The translations under genes were made by a program, and so were the position numbers. Source: an uncultured Pelagibacteraceae bacterium (lineage in GTDB: Bacteria > Pseudomonadota > Alphaproteobacteria > Pelagibacterales > Pelagibacteraceae). Taken from it: a DNA stretch of 64,000 nt. Numbering within the stretch: position 1 is the stretch's first letter; each line of letters opens with the position of its first letter. A model generated the notes under the pieces. It worked only from the letters and a program-made list of their open reading frames with translations, had not been told where the DNA came from and ran no database searches. Positions 36,572-49,539 of the stretch are shown one piece after another. The stretch is taken from contig CACEMD010000002.1 of NCBI GenBank assembly GCA_902560625.1, positions 62,001 to 126,000 on the forward strand. The letters run 5' to 3'.

Positions 36572-38136
36572 TGCTTAAAAAAATTTATATTTTGCTCAAA
36601 ATCGCAAGAAAACTTTGTCAATCTGAAGCTTTGAAAGTAATTTCAAAAATTCATAAACCTCCGATGATTATTGTTTTTTTATCTAGTTTACTGTCTTTTT
36701 CTTTCTCAAATAAATCTAAAAAAGAAAATATAAGTGATGAGGAAAAATTATGTAACTCTATTCAAAGTATGGGTACAACCTTTATTAAATTGGGTCAATT
36801 TCTAGCAACTAGACCTGATATAATTGGAGAAAAATTATCTGATCAATTAGAAAAGCTTCAAGATAAACTTCCACCTTTTTCAAATGAAAAAGCAAAAGAT
36901 ATTCTAAAAAAAAATATCGGAGAAAGATCTTTTAACTCAGTAATTAATTTTAGTGAGCCTGTTGCTGCTGCATCAATTGCGCAAGTTCATAAAGCGCAAA
37001 TAAATGATAATGGTACAATTAAAGATGTTGGGATCAAGATACTAAGACCAGATATTAAAAAAACCTTTAACGAGGAAATCGATGCATTAATGCTGTTAGC
37101 ATATATAATTGAAAATCTTATAAAGAAAACAAGACGATTGAAATTAGTTGAGGTAGTTTTCTTGTTAAAAGAAATTACAAATCATGAAATGGATTTAAGA
37201 TTTGAGGCAGCAGCAGCTAATGAATTTTTTGATAATACTAAAAACGATTCTGGTTTTAGAGTTCCTAAAATTTATTGGAATTATACTGGTGAAGAAGTTT
37301 TAACACTTGATTGGATAGATGGAGTATCAATAAGAGAAAGGGATGCTATTATGTCAAAAAAAATAGATTTAAATATTATTGCTTCTGATATTATTCAACA
37401 TTTTTTAAGGCATGCTGTTAGAGATGGTTTTTTTCATGCAGATATGCATCAAGGAAATCTTTTTATAGATAATTCTGGTCAAATAGTTCCTATAGACTTT
37501 GGTATAATGGGAAGAATTGACAAATTAAATAGAAAATACTTAGCTGAAATATTATATGGTTTTATTAAGAGAGATTATAAAAAAGTAGCTGATGTTCATA
37601 TCCAAGCTGGATTAGTTCCTCAAAATGTGCAGGTTGATGAATTGGCTCAAGCTTTGAGGTCAATAGGGGAGCCTATATTTGGACAATCAGTTAAAGATAT
37701 ATCTGGTGGAAAACTATTAACTCAATTGTTTGAAATTACTGAAAAATTTAATATGCAAACTCAACCCCAGTTGCTTTTGCTTCAAAAAACTATGGTAGTT
37801 GTTGAAGGAGTTGCAAGAAAGCTAAACCCTGATACAAACATTTGGGAAACATCAAAACCAGTATTAGAAAAGTGGTTAAAAGAAACAAAGGATCCACTCA
37901 ACAATTTAAGTAAAACCTTGAAAGAATCAACAGAAGCGTTAAAAAACTTACCTGATTTTCCTAAAATTATGGAAAAAGCTAACCAAGCTCTAACCTTTTT
38001 AGCAAGTGGCCAGATACCTCAAAATTCAAAATCTTACTCAGCGTTGGAGGAAAAGAGATTGGAAATAAAATCTTTTAAAAATCAAAGTATTATTGGATTA
38101 TTACTACTTGTATTTTTAGGTTTCATAGTATTTTAA
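36571..38136 (+). CDS. ubiB: Ubiquinone biosynthesis kinase-like protein UbiB
   Basis: Atypical kinase/ATPase (ABC1/ADCK family) required for ubiquinone synthesis, membrane associated. 521 residues from ATG 36571; an earlier ATG at 36559 adds four. KxGQ motif is KLGQFLATRPD, the alanine-rich loop AAASIAQVHKA, catalytic-loop FHADMHQGNLF and metal-binding DFG-like PIDFGIMGR. A C-terminal hydrophobic segment (IIGLLLLVFLGFIVF) anchors it. Confidence 0.95.
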   Translation: MLKKIYILLKIARKLCQSEALKVISKIHKPPMIIVFLSSLLSFSFSNKSKKENISDEEKLCNSIQSMGTTFIKLGQFLATRPDIIGEKLSDQLEKLQDKLPPFSNEKAKDILKKNIGERSFNSVINFSEPVAAASIAQVHKAQINDNGTIKDVGIKILRPDIKKTFNEEIDALMLLAYIIENLIKKTRRLKLVEVVFLLKEITNHEMDLRFEAAAANEFFDNTKNDSGFRVPKIYWNYTGEEVLTLDWIDGVSIRERDAIMSKKIDLNIIASDIIQHFLRHAVRDGFFHADMHQGNLFIDNSGQIVPIDFGIMGRIDKLNRKYLAEILYGFIKRDYKKVADVHIQAGLVPQNVQVDELAQALRSIGEPIFGQSVKDISGGKLLTQLFEITEKFNMQTQPQLLLLQKTMVVVEGVARKLNPDTNIWETSKPVLEKWLKETKDPLNNLSKTLKESTEALKNLPDFPKIMEKANQALTFLASGQIPQNSKSYSALEEKRLEIKSFKNQSIIGLLLLVFLGFIVF

Positions 38137-38143
38137 TTATTTT

Positions 38144-39343
38144 ATGGAAAATTTAAAAAATAAAAAAATTTTGTTAATAATTTGTGGTGGTATAGCTGCA
38201 TATAAATCTTTAGAACTAATAAGATTATTTAAGAAAAGTGGATCAATGGTAAAAACTATTTTAACAAATAATGCAAAAAAATTTGTTACACCACTCTCTG
38301 TTGTTTCGTTATCTCAAGAAAAAGTTTATTCAAATCTTTTTGATTTAGAAAATGAGTCTGAGATGGATCATATATCTCTATCAAGATGGGCCGATATAAT
38401 TTTAATAGCTCCTGCAACTGCAAATACTATTTCAAAAATAGCTAATGGATATGCTGACGATCTAGCATCTACAGTTGTTTTAGCTTCTAACAAAAAGATT
38501 TTTTTAGCTCCAGCAATGAATGTTCGAATGTGGGAAAACTCTTCAAATAAAAAAAATATTAATAAATTAATTGATTTTAATTATAAAATAATCGGACCTG
38601 AAAAAGGAGACATGGCATGTGGAGAGTATGGTGAAGGTAAAATGACAGAACCAAGAGAGATGATGAATAATTTAAATAGATACTTTCAAAATTTGAGTAA
38701 TAACTCAAAGTTTACTGCTTTAGTTACAGCGGGGCCTACTCATGAGTATATCGACCCAGTAAGATATATAACAAATAGATCAAGTGGTAAGCAAGGTTAT
38801 GAAATAGCAAGGTGTTTACAGGAAAGTGGAATAAAAACAACACTAATTACAGGGCCAACTAATTTAAGACCAGTAGAAGGTGTTGATATTATTAAAGTTA
38901 AGTCAGCTGAAGAAATGTTTAAAAAAACTTTAGAAAACTTGCCTTCAGATATAGGAATTTTTTCTGCAGCGGTCTCAGATTGGAGAGTCAAAAATTATAA
39001 GAATATTAAAATAAAAAAAGATGAAAATATAAATCTAGAGTTTGAAAGAAATATTGATATTTTAAATCATGTTTCAAATCATAATAGTCTTAGACCAAAA
39101 ATTGTTATTGGCTTTTCAGCAGAAACAAATAATATTTTAAAAAATTCAAAAGCGAAGATTGAACAAAAAAATTGTGATTGGATAATCGCAAATGATGTAT
39201 CTAATGATGCTATAGGATTCGAATCAGACTTAAATGAGGTTACAATATTCTATAAAGGCAAAGATAGTGAAAAATTCCCTCGAATGAAAAAATCTTTGCT
39301 AGCAAAAAAAATAGTTGAAAAAGTTATCTCACAATTAAACTAG
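38144..39343 (+). CDS. coaBC: Bifunctional phosphopantothenoylcysteine decarboxylase/synthetase
   Basis: Two steps of coenzyme A synthesis. 399 residues. The N-terminal CoaC flavoprotein half has the active-site His region SEMDHISLSRWADIILIAPA and the Cys-bearing MACGEYGEGKM. The CoaB half begins near 187 with VTAGPTHEYIDPVRYITNRSSG (in part) and uses CTP. 7 nt after ubiB. Confidence 0.96.
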   Translation: MENLKNKKILLIICGGIAAYKSLELIRLFKKSGSMVKTILTNNAKKFVTPLSVVSLSQEKVYSNLFDLENESEMDHISLSRWADIILIAPATANTISKIANGYADDLASTVVLASNKKIFLAPAMNVRMWENSSNKKNINKLIDFNYKIIGPEKGDMACGEYGEGKMTEPREMMNNLNRYFQNLSNNSKFTALVTAGPTHEYIDPVRYITNRSSGKQGYEIARCLQESGIKTTLITGPTNLRPVEGVDIIKVKSAEEMFKKTLENLPSDIGIFSAAVSDWRVKNYKNIKIKKDENINLEFERNIDILNHVSNHNSLRPKIVIGFSAETNNILKNSKAKIEQKNCDWIIANDVSNDAIGFESDLNEVTIFYKGKDSEKFPRMKKSLLAKKIVEKVISQLN

Positions 39344-40121
39344 TTTGATATTATAATTATAAATATTAAATTTAAAGAAATGATATCTGGATTAAGCAAA
39401 GAATATATAGAGAGATATTCTCGACAAATAATTTTAAAAAATGTTGGACCTTCAGGACAAAAAAAAATTACAAATTCAAAGGTTTTAATCATTGGAGCAG
39501 GAGGTTTGGGATCCCCGGTCTCAGACAGTTTGTCAAGAGCAGGGGTTGGTAATATTGGAATTGCAGATTATGATAAAGTAGATTTATCAAATATTCATAG
39601 ACAATCTATGTTTACCACCAAAGATATTGGTAAATATAAAGTAGATGTTATAAAAAAGAGAATTAAATTAATAAATCCAAAAGTAAAAGTAAAAATCTTT
39701 AAAAAAAACGTAACTAAAAAAAATATAGAAAAAATTTTTAAAGGATATGAAATAATTGTTGATGGGTCGGATAATTTTAAAACCAAATTTTTATTAAATG
39801 AATATTGTATAAAACATAAAAAATTTCTAATTGTAGGAGCAATAGGTAGTTTTGATGGTCACATATTCTCTTTTGATTTTAGAAATAAAAAAGTGCCGTG
39901 CCTTCGGTGTTTTTATCAAAATATGCCTTCCGACGATGTTCTAAATTGTCAGACAGAAGGTGTACTTAGTCCTATTACTGGTATTGTTGGAAATCTTCAA
40001 TCAAATGAGGTTTTGAAGAATATTTTAAAAATTAAAAATAATTTAAAGGGTTACATTTTAATAATTAATTTAATTAATTTGACTTTTAGGAAAGTAAGGT
40101 ATTTTAAAAAAAAAATTGTGT

Positions 40122-42834
<2,713 letters not shown>

Positions 42835-42838
42835 CATA

Positions 42839-42853
42839 TTAGAATTATTCTAA
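42839..42853. promoter_or_regulatory. Fur/Irr-type operator, box 1 (perfect palindrome)
   Basis: TTAGAATTATTCTAA: a perfect 7-1-7 inverted repeat just upstream of the katG -35. It has the geometry of Fur-family sites (PerR boxes TTATAATNATTATAA) and half-sites like the rhizobial iron control element bound by Irr (TTTAGAA/TTCTAAA). The irr gene is 39 nt away, which makes Irr the leading candidate; Fur is the alternative. Confidence 0.65.
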
Positions 42854-42891
42854 ATTAGTAAACTTATCTTTAAGATTTTAATTTTTTGATT

Positions 42892-43308
42892 TTAATTACT
42901 ATTTGCAATCTTAACCAGTACTTCAATTGATTTTACCTTTTTTCCAGGAATGTTTTTTTTGATCTTTATGCGACTAATGTCCTCATCATAAAAATCGGTA
43001 AGTTCATTAGTATTTTCATTGAAAAAATGATGGTGGTTAGAAATATTTGTATCAAAAAATGTTTTATCACTATTTATTGAAATTTCTTTTAAATGACCTT
43101 TTGACTTCAAAATTTCAACGGTATTATAAATGGTTGCTAATGAAATTTTATTTTTTGAGTTTAAATTAAGAATTTTAGCTAAATCACTGATTGTAAAATG
43201 AAAAGTTCTTTCACGATCAAATAGTACTTTACATATCTCTATTCTTTGTTTTGTGGGTCTTAGATTAGAAGATCTTAATTTTTTAACTAAATTTTGTTCT
43301 ATAGTCAT
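42892..43308 (-). CDS. irr: Fur-family iron response regulator Irr
   Basis: Heme- and iron-responsive regulator typical of alphaproteobacteria. 138 residues: winged-helix DNA-binding domain (LRPTKQRIEICKVLF to ATIYNTVEILKSKG) and a dimerisation domain with the diagnostic HHH motif at 92-94 (NHHHFF), part of the heme-responsive site in rhizobial Irr. No Cys zinc site. It is divergent from fabA, the classical irr-fabA arrangement, and 92 nt upstream of katG on the same strand. Confidence 0.88.
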   Translation of the reverse strand: MTIEQNLVKKLRSSNLRPTKQRIEICKVLFDRERTFHFTISDLAKILNLNSKNKISLATIYNTVEILKSKGHLKEISINSDKTFFDTNISNHHHFFNENTNELTDFYDEDISRIKIKKNIPGKKVKSIEVLVKIANSN

Positions 43309-43388
43309 ATTTTATCTATATTTTATAACAATTATAGAGCATTTGTATATTATTATTATTGCTAATAAAGTATTAAGGTTTTTAAATT

Positions 43389-43892
43389 ATGAATAAAAAA
43401 TCATCTTATAATTATGAGGATCTAATTAGCTGCGGAAATGGCGTACTTTTTGGTCCTGGGAACGCCAAATTACCTTTACCTCCAATGCTCATGTTTGATA
43501 GAATTACAAATATTAAAATAAACGGTGGAGCTTTTAATAAAGGTATAATTGAAGCTGAATTAGATATTAAAGAAAATATGTGGTTTTTTGATTGTCATTT
43601 TAAAAATGATTCTGTTATGCCTGGATGTCTTGGATTAGATGCAATGTGGCAATTGGTTGGTTTTTATTTAGGATGGTTAGGAAATCCTGGAAAAGGAAGG
43701 GCGTTAGGTGTTAATTCTGTGAAGTTTACTGGGGAAGTTTTAAAAAACATAAAAATCGCAAAATATGAAGTAGATATGAAAAGAATACTTGCTAAAGAAG
43801 GAACAACTGTTGGTCTTGCTAACGGAATTTTAAAAGCTGATGGAAAAAAAATTTATTCAGCTGAGAACTTAAAAGTTGGATTATTTAAATAA
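43389..43892 (+). CDS. fabA: 3-hydroxydecanoyl-ACP dehydratase/isomerase
   Basis: Introduces the cis double bond of unsaturated fatty acids. 167 residues, one hotdog domain. Catalytic His70 (WFFDCHF) and Asp84 ([10 protein letters not shown]) are present, the latter distinguishing FabA from FabZ. Coupled to fabB by TAATG and followed by fabI. The 80-nt spacer to irr must contain both promoters. Confidence 0.96.
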   Translation: MNKKSSYNYEDLISCGNGVLFGPGNAKLPLPPMLMFDRITNIKINGGAFNKGIIEAELDIKENMWFFDCHFKNDSVMPGCLGLDAMWQLVGFYLGWLGNPGKGRALGVNSVKFTGEVLKNIKIAKYEVDMKRILAKEGTTVGLANGILKADGKKIYSAENLKVGLFK

Positions 43893-45103
43893 TGAGAAGA
43901 GTAGTAATTACTGGAATAGGTATAGTTTCTTGCCTTGGAAATAATCAAGGTGAGGTAAAGGAATCATTACTAAATTCCAAATCAGGAATTTCTTTTTCTG
44001 AAGAGTATAAAGAGTATAATCTTAAAAGTCATGTGCATGGAAAACCAAAAATAAAACTTGAAGACCACATAGATAGAAAAACTATAAGATTTATGGGATC
44101 TGGCTCTGCATATAATTATATTGCAATGAAACAGGCAATTGAAGACTCAGGTTTAGAAGAAAAAGATGTAAGTAATTTTAAAACAGGAATTGTAATGGGT
44201 TCGGGTGGTCCTTCAATTGAAAATGTAATTTTAGCAGCAGATAAAACTAGAGTTAAGACTCCAAAATTGATGGGTCCTTTTATTGTTCCAAGAACGATGG
44301 CCAGCACAGCCTCAGCAACTCTTGCTGTTCCTTTTAAAATTAAAGGAACAAATTATACAATGAGCTCAGCTTGTGCAACTAGCGGTCACTGTATAGGTAA
44401 TTCAATGGAGCTAATTCAAATGGGAAAACAAGATGTTGTTTTTGCTGGAGGAAGTGAGGAGATCCATTGGGCAATGACTGCTATGTTTGATGCAATGACT
44501 GCTTTATCTTCAAAATATAATAATACCCCAGAAAAAGCGTCTAGAGCTTATGATAAAACTAGAGATGGTTTTGTAATTGCAGGCGGAGCCGGTGTACTAG
44601 TGCTTGAGGAATATGAGCACGCTAAAGCAAGAGGTGCAAATATTTATGCAGAATTAACTGGTTATGGTGCAACATCTGATGGATATGATATGGTAGCTCC
44701 ATCAGGTGAAGGAGCTGTTAGGTGTATGAAAATGGCACTTGCAACATCAAAAAATAAAATTGATTATTTAAATACTCATGGAACTTCCACACCTGTAGGA
44801 GATATTACAGAATTAAATGCAGTAGCTGATACTTTTGGAACAGAAATACCAAAAATAAGTTCAACTAAATCTTTGTCGGGCCATCCACTGGGAGCTGCTT
44901 CTGTTCATGAAGCTATTTACAGTTTAATTATGATGAAAAATAATTTTATTGCTGCATCAGCAAATATTAATGATATGGATGAAAATGCTAAAAAATTTCC
45001 AATAGTTATGCTTACTGAAAAAAATGTTGAATTAAACGCTGTAATGTCTAATAGCTTTGGTTTTGGTGGAACCAATGCAACTTTAATTTTTGAAAAGGTT
45101 TAA
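43892..45103 (+). CDS. fabB: 3-oxoacyl-ACP synthase I
   Basis: Condensing enzyme elongating unsaturated acyl chains. 403 residues. The Cys-His-His triad is visible: Cys161 in [12 protein letters not shown], His in [11 protein letters not shown] near 295 and His in [10 protein letters not shown] near 330. FabB-type rather than FabF-type is inferred from sequence character and pairing with fabA. Confidence 0.96.
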   Translation: MRRVVITGIGIVSCLGNNQGEVKESLLNSKSGISFSEEYKEYNLKSHVHGKPKIKLEDHIDRKTIRFMGSGSAYNYIAMKQAIEDSGLEEKDVSNFKTGIVMGSGGPSIENVILAADKTRVKTPKLMGPFIVPRTMASTASATLAVPFKIKGTNYTMSSACATSGHCIGNSMELIQMGKQDVVFAGGSEEIHWAMTAMFDAMTALSSKYNNTPEKASRAYDKTRDGFVIAGGAGVLVLEEYEHAKARGANIYAELTGYGATSDGYDMVAPSGEGAVRCMKMALATSKNKIDYLNTHGTSTPVGDITELNAVADTFGTEIPKISSTKSLSGHPLGAASVHEAIYSLIMMKNNFIAASANINDMDENAKKFPIVMLTEKNVELNAVMSNSFGFGGTNATLIFEKV

Positions 45104-45106
45104 ATA

Positions 45107-45892
45107 ATGAGCTTAATGAAAGGTAAAAAGGGTTTAATTATGGGGGTTGCAAATGAAAGATCAATTGCTTGGGGTATATCACAAAAACTATCAGAGGCTG
45201 GGGCGGATTTAGCATTTACTTACTTAGGAGATGCACTTAAAAAAAGAGTTATTCCTTTAGCGAAGAAATTAAGTTCGAAAATTACTATTAGCTGTGACGT
45301 AGAAAAAAAAGAGGAAATTATAAAATTATTCGAGGATATAAAAACAGAATGGGGAAAAATAGATTTTGTAGTCCACGCAGTTGCCTTTTCAGATAAATCA
45401 GAATTATCTGGAGAGTATATTAACACCACTAGAGAAAATTTTTTAAGGAGTATGCTAATTTCATGTTTTTCGTTTACTGAGGTTGCAAAGGAAGCAGCAA
45501 AAATAATGAATGAAGGTGGAAGCATGCTTACACTAACATATGAATCAAATAAAGCTATTCCAAACTATAATGTAATGGGTGTATGTAAATCTGCACTAGA
45601 GGCTAGTGTTAAGTATCTTGCAAGAGACCTTGGAACTAAATCAATAAGAGTAAATGCCATTAGTGCAGGACCTATTAAAACTCTGGCAGCATCCGCAATA
45701 GGAGACGCCAAATTTTTGTATAAGTGGAATGAGGATCACTCTTTTTTGCAAAGAAATGTTGATATTAATGATGTTGGAAATTCAGCATTATACTTATTAA
45801 GCAATCTAGCAGCTGGAGTTACAGGTGAAATACACTATGTGGATGCAGGATATAATAAGGTAGGGATGCCAAATCCTAAAAATATTTCTTAA
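45107..45892 (+). CDS. fabI: Enoyl-ACP reductase (NADH)
   Basis: Last step of the fatty acid elongation cycle; short-chain dehydrogenase fold. 261 residues. NAD site GVANERSIAWGI near 13-24, and the active-site pair Tyr and Lys in the YNVMGVCK pattern (Y-x6-K). Third gene of fabA-fabB-fabI, with a 3-nt gap. Confidence 0.96.
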   Translation: MSLMKGKKGLIMGVANERSIAWGISQKLSEAGADLAFTYLGDALKKRVIPLAKKLSSKITISCDVEKKEEIIKLFEDIKTEWGKIDFVVHAVAFSDKSELSGEYINTTRENFLRSMLISCFSFTEVAKEAAKIMNEGGSMLTLTYESNKAIPNYNVMGVCKSALEASVKYLARDLGTKSIRVNAISAGPIKTLAASAIGDAKFLYKWNEDHSFLQRNVDINDVGNSALYLLSNLAAGVTGEIHYVDAGYNKVGMPNPKNIS

Positions 45893-45896
45893 AAAA

Positions 45897-46010
45897 ATGT
45901 CTAAAAGATACAGTGGTAAATCATTCAAAGATTCAAGTTTAATGAAAAAACCAAAACTAACTTTGAAAGAAAAAAGAAAATTAAAAAAAAACAAAAAGAA
46001 AAATAAATAA
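45897..46010 (+). CDS. 37-residue lysine-rich peptide
   Basis: Frame MSKRYSGKSFKDSSLMKKPK plus 17 mostly Lys residues. It begins 4 nt after fabI and ends 1 nt before the next small gene, so it is placed like an operon member. The N-terminal half is not low-complexity (RYSGKSFKDSSL), which favours real coding. No family recognised; nucleic-acid or ribosome binding would be a guess. Confidence 0.5.
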   Translation: MSKRYSGKSFKDSSLMKKPKLTLKEKRKLKKNKKKNK

Positions 46011-46011
46011 A

Positions 46012-46161
46012 ATGTTAATTTTAGTTTGGTTTATAGTTTGTATAATTTTTGCATTTGTGCAATTTGCAGCTGGCGATACAGGACATGCATTAGAAGTTTT
46101 CGCGTTGATAAGTGCAATTGCATTATTTTTTTTGAGCAGAATAAAAGGTAAAATTAAATAA
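46012..46161 (+). CDS. 49-residue two-helix membrane microprotein
   Basis: Frame MLILVWFIVCIIFAFVQF, a polar turn AAGDTGHALE, a second helix FALISAIALFFL and a basic end (SRIKGKIK). This topology with a conserved-looking polar loop, rather than uniform hydrophobicity, supports coding. Family not recognised. It starts 1 nt after the basic peptide stop and ends 2 nt before the DUF4149-like gene. Confidence 0.55.
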   Translation: MLILVWFIVCIIFAFVQFAAGDTGHALEVFALISAIALFFLSRIKGKIK

Positions 46162-46163
46162 AA

Positions 46164-46550
46164 ATGGAAAATTTAATACAAAATATTGTTGCATTCTGTT
46201 TGGGTATGATGTTTTTTTTTTCTTTTGTATTAGCTCCAATGATTTTCAAAATTTTAGATGAAGAAAATGCTGGCAAATTTGTTAGGAAAATTTTTCCGTA
46301 TTACTATTTTGTAAATTTAGTATTTTTATCATCTGTAATTTTATTGTTCTTCTATATTTCAAAAATTAATCTTGATTTATATGTAGCAATCTCGCTTGTA
46401 ATTTCATTTGTATTTGCACAGTTTTTTTTAATGCCTCTAATTAATAAATTGAAGGATAATAATGAGAATAATAAATTTAAATATGCTCACGGTCTGTCTG
46501 TGCTACTAAACTTTATTCAAATGATTGGGCTAGTTTATCTTCTAATTTAA
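46164..46550 (+). CDS. DUF4149/TMEM205-like membrane protein
   Basis: 128 residues with four membrane helices. The first-helix signature GMMFFFSFVLAPMIFKILDEENAGKF (in part) and the following RKIFPYYYF match the DUF4149 (TMEM205-like) family, whose function is unknown. Its stop is fused to the next start as TAATG. Confidence 0.7.
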   Translation: MENLIQNIVAFCLGMMFFFSFVLAPMIFKILDEENAGKFVRKIFPYYYFVNLVFLSSVILLFFYISKINLDLYVAISLVISFVFAQFFLMPLINKLKDNNENNKFKYAHGLSVLLNFIQMIGLVYLLI

Positions 46551-47092
46551 TGAAAAAATTTTTAGTTCTCATATTTTTTTTTTTATCAACTAATTCATTT
46601 TCAAATGATAAAATTATTAACTCTCTAGTAGATGGAAAAAAAATAGTTTTTATAAGACATGCAATTGCACCTGGAAATGGAGATCCATATAATTTTGATA
46701 TAACTGACTGCTCAACTCAAAGAAATTTAAATGGTAAAGGTAGGATACAATCAAAAAAAATAGGAAAATTTTTTAAGTCTAATAATATTAAAATTGACAA
46801 GGTATTGTCTAGCGAATGGTGTAGATGCAAAGATACAGCAAGTATTGCTTTTGGAAACATGCAGACATTCAATGCTCTTAATTCATTCTATGAGGAAAGA
46901 TTTTCAGAAAATAAAAGCAAGCAAATTATTGATTTAAAAGAATATATCAAAAATTGGGAAAGTGAAAAAAACCTAATCTTAGTAACTCATTATATTGTTA
47001 TTTTAGAAATATTTGATATTGGTGTTTCCTCAGGCGAAATAATTGTTTCTAATAAAAACTTTGAATTAATTGGTAGTTTTGAAACTATGTAG
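46550..47092 (+). CDS. Exported histidine-phosphatase-family protein
   Basis: 180 residues. A signal peptide (MKKFLVLIFFFLSTNSFS) is followed by the phosphoglycerate-mutase-like core: catalytic His in IVFIRHAIAPG (RHG appears as RHA), later Arg in SSEWCRCKDTA, and the second His in LVTHYIVI. Small periplasmic SixA/Ais-like phosphatase; substrate unknown. It is the last gene of the plus-strand run from fabA. Confidence 0.82.
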   Translation: MKKFLVLIFFFLSTNSFSNDKIINSLVDGKKIVFIRHAIAPGNGDPYNFDITDCSTQRNLNGKGRIQSKKIGKFFKSNNIKIDKVLSSEWCRCKDTASIAFGNMQTFNALNSFYEERFSENKSKQIIDLKEYIKNWESEKNLILVTHYIVILEIFDIGVSSGEIIVSNKNFELIGSFETM

Positions 47093-47103
47093 TTTCTTAA
47101 TTT

Positions 47104-47205
47104 TTAAAAAATACTAATTCCTTCTTTATAAAAAAATATAGCCAAAATCATGATGGCTAAAAAATAAATAATTCCGTAGATTGTATATTTAAATTTTTTC
47201 TTCAT
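47104..47205 (-). CDS. 33-residue single-pass membrane microprotein
   Basis: Frame MKKKFKYTIYGIIYFLAIMI and 13 further residues: basic N-terminus, one hydrophobic helix, and a charged C-terminal end (FYKEGISIF). It starts 12 nt after the pnp stop and could be the last gene of the nusA-to-pnp operon. Positive-inside charge pattern is good. No family recognised. Confidence 0.45.
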   Translation of the reverse strand: MKKKFKYTIYGIIYFLAIMILAIFFYKEGISIF

Positions 47206-47217
47206 CTGCTAAATGAA

Positions 47218-49290
47218 TTAAACAGAAGCTTGTTTAATAGATAATTTAACTTTTCCTCTATCAAAACCTATGACTTTTACTTTAACTTCATCGCCCTCTT
47301 TCACAACATCAGTAACTTTTGCAACCCTTTTATCAGCTAACTCTGAAATATGAACAAGACCGTCTTGTTTGCCTAAAAAATTAACAAATGCTCCAAACTC
47401 CATAATCTTCATTACTTTCCCATTATAAATTTTATTGAGTTCTGCTTTAGCAGTAATATCTTTGATGAATTGTAATGCAATATTTCTAGACTTCTCATCA
47501 GGAGCAGCAACTGTAACAACCCCTTCATCATTTACATCAACTTTGGCTCCAGATTTTTCCACAATTTCTCTTATTGTTGCTCCACCTTTTCCAATTACTG
47601 CTGCAATATCTTTTTTGTCTACAGTAATTTTCTCCATTTTTGGAGTATGTTTTCCTACACTATCTCTAGACTTGTTTAAGGCTTTGTTCATTTCACCAAG
47701 TATATGAATTCTACCTTCTTTTGCCTGTTTCAATGCTTGATCCATGATTTCAAAAGTAATTCCAGTTATCTTAATGTCCATTTGAAGTGCTGTTATGCCA
47801 TCTTTTGTTCCAGCAACTTTAAAATCCATATCACCTAAGTGATCTTCGTCTCCGAGAATATCAGATAATACGCTAAAATCATCGCCTTCTTTAATCAATC
47901 CCATCGCTATACCAGCAACTGGTTCTTTAATTGGAACTCCTGCATCCATTAATGCAAGTGAAGATCCACAAACTGTTGCCATTGAGGATGAGCCGTTAGA
48001 CTCTGTAATTTCTGAAACAATTCTAAATGTATAAGGAAAACTCTCCTTTGAAGGTAAAGAAGATTTAATTGCTCTCCAAGCTAGTTTTCCATGACCAATT
48101 TCTCTTCTTCCAGTGCCTATTCTCCCAGTTTCTCCAACTGAGAATGGAGGAAAGTTATAATGCAACATAAATCTTTCTCTTTGTAACCCATCTAGGCTTT
48201 CAATTCGTTGCTCATCGTCAGATGTTCCTAAGGTAGTAGTTACTATTGCTTGTGTTTCTCCTCTTGTGAATAGTGAAGATCCATGGACTCTTGGTAATAT
48301 TCCAACCTCACATGAAATTGGTCTTATATCTGAGAGACCTCTACCGTCTATTCGATTTTTATTTTTCAAGATATCACTTCTAACAATTGATTTTTCTATG
48401 CTTTTAAGTTCAGAATTAACATCCAAATCTGAATAATCTTCATTATCTTCGTAAATTTTTTTTGCTTTATCTGTAATTTCAGAAATAAGATTAGATCTTT
48501 CTTTTTTGTCCTTAATTGAGAAAGCTTTTTTTAGATCATTTGTGAATTCATCTTCAAGCTTTTTCTTAACTTCTGAAAGATCTTTTTTTTCTACAATCCA
48601 TTCAGGCTTTTTACATTCTTTAGCAATTTCTTCTATCATTTTAATAATTGGTACGAAATTTTCATGACCAAATTTAACTGCATCTAACATCTCTTTTTCT
48701 GTTAAACCTTTTGCCTCTGACTCAACCATCAAAACGGCGTCTTTTGTGCCTGCAACTACTAGATCTAATTTTGATTTTTCTAAATCTATTTTTGAGGGAT
48801 TTAAAACATATTTTCCGTCAATAAATCCTACTCTAGATGCAGCAACTGGACCCATAAATGGCATTCCTGATATAGCTAAAGCTGCTGATGAAGCTATAAT
48901 TGATAAAATATCAGCTTCATTCTCCTTATCATAAGATATTACAGTTGGAAGAAGTTGTACTTCATTTTTAAACTCATCAGGAAATAATGGTCTTATTGGT
49001 CTGTCAATTAATCTAGATATTAAAGTTTCGCTTTCAGTTGGTCTGGCTTCTCTTTTAAAATATCCTCCAGGAATTTTACCTGCTGAATAATATTTTTCTT
49101 GATAATTTACTGATAAGGGAAAGTAGTCAACATCAGGATTGACTTTTTTAGCTCCTACAACTGTAGCCATTACAACTGTTTCTCCACACTGAGCAATTAT
49201 TGCTCCATCTGCTTGTCTTGCTATTTTTCCTGTTTCAATTGAAATTTTTTTTCCATCAATTTCTGTCTCTTTTTTTATTATTTTAAACAT
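47218..49290 (-). CDS. pnp: Polyribonucleotide nucleotidyltransferase (PNPase)
   Basis: Phosphorolytic 3'-5' exoribonuclease and degradosome component. 690 residues: two RNase PH domains (FFTRGE-type catalytic region [13 protein letters not shown] near 345, and [15 protein letters not shown] near 475), KH domain ([13 protein letters not shown] near 560) and C-terminal S1 domain ([15 protein letters not shown]). Starts immediately after the rpsO stop. Confidence 0.97.
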   Translation of the reverse strand: MFKIIKKETEIDGKKISIETGKIARQADGAIIAQCGETVVMATVVGAKKVNPDVDYFPLSVNYQEKYYSAGKIPGGYFKREARPTESETLISRLIDRPIRPLFPDEFKNEVQLLPTVISYDKENEADILSIIASSAALAISGMPFMGPVAASRVGFIDGKYVLNPSKIDLEKSKLDLVVAGTKDAVLMVESEAKGLTEKEMLDAVKFGHENFVPIIKMIEEIAKECKKPEWIVEKKDLSEVKKKLEDEFTNDLKKAFSIKDKKERSNLISEITDKAKKIYEDNEDYSDLDVNSELKSIEKSIVRSDILKNKNRIDGRGLSDIRPISCEVGILPRVHGSSLFTRGETQAIVTTTLGTSDDEQRIESLDGLQRERFMLHYNFPPFSVGETGRIGTGRREIGHGKLAWRAIKSSLPSKESFPYTFRIVSEITESNGSSSMATVCGSSLALMDAGVPIKEPVAGIAMGLIKEGDDFSVLSDILGDEDHLGDMDFKVAGTKDGITALQMDIKITGITFEIMDQALKQAKEGRIHILGEMNKALNKSRDSVGKHTPKMEKITVDKKDIAAVIGKGGATIREIVEKSGAKVDVNDEGVVTVAAPDEKSRNIALQFIKDITAKAELNKIYNGKVMKIMEFGAFVNFLGKQDGLVHISELADKRVAKVTDVVKEGDEVKVKVIGFDRGKVKLSIKQASV

Positions 49291-49539
49291 TTATTTCCTT
49301 AATTTTAGTTTTGAAATTACATCTTTGTAAGATTCAATTTTATTTTTTTTTAAATAATCCAATAACTTTTTTCTTTTATTAACTGCTTTTAATAAACCAA
49401 CAGATGAATGTTTGTCTTTATTGAATTTTTTAAGATGACTAGATAAATTTTCAATTTTATCTGTTAATAGAGCAACTTGAATTTCTGTTGATCCAGTATC
49501 TTTTTCGTGAATTGCCAGTTCTTTAGCTTTTTTGTTCAT
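49291..49539 (-). CDS. rpsO: 30S ribosomal protein S15
   Basis: Small-subunit protein binding 16S rRNA. 82 residues, a few shorter than the usual 89 because the N-terminal helix is trimmed. Core DTGSTEIQVALLTDKI, HSSVGLLKAVNKRKKLLDYL are intact. Its ATG overlaps the rbfA stop by 4 nt. In most relatives truB would sit between rbfA and rpsO; it is absent here. Confidence 0.96.
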   Translation of the reverse strand: MNKKAKELAIHEKDTGSTEIQVALLTDKIENLSSHLKKFNKDKHSSVGLLKAVNKRKKLLDYLKKNKIESYKDVISKLKLRK

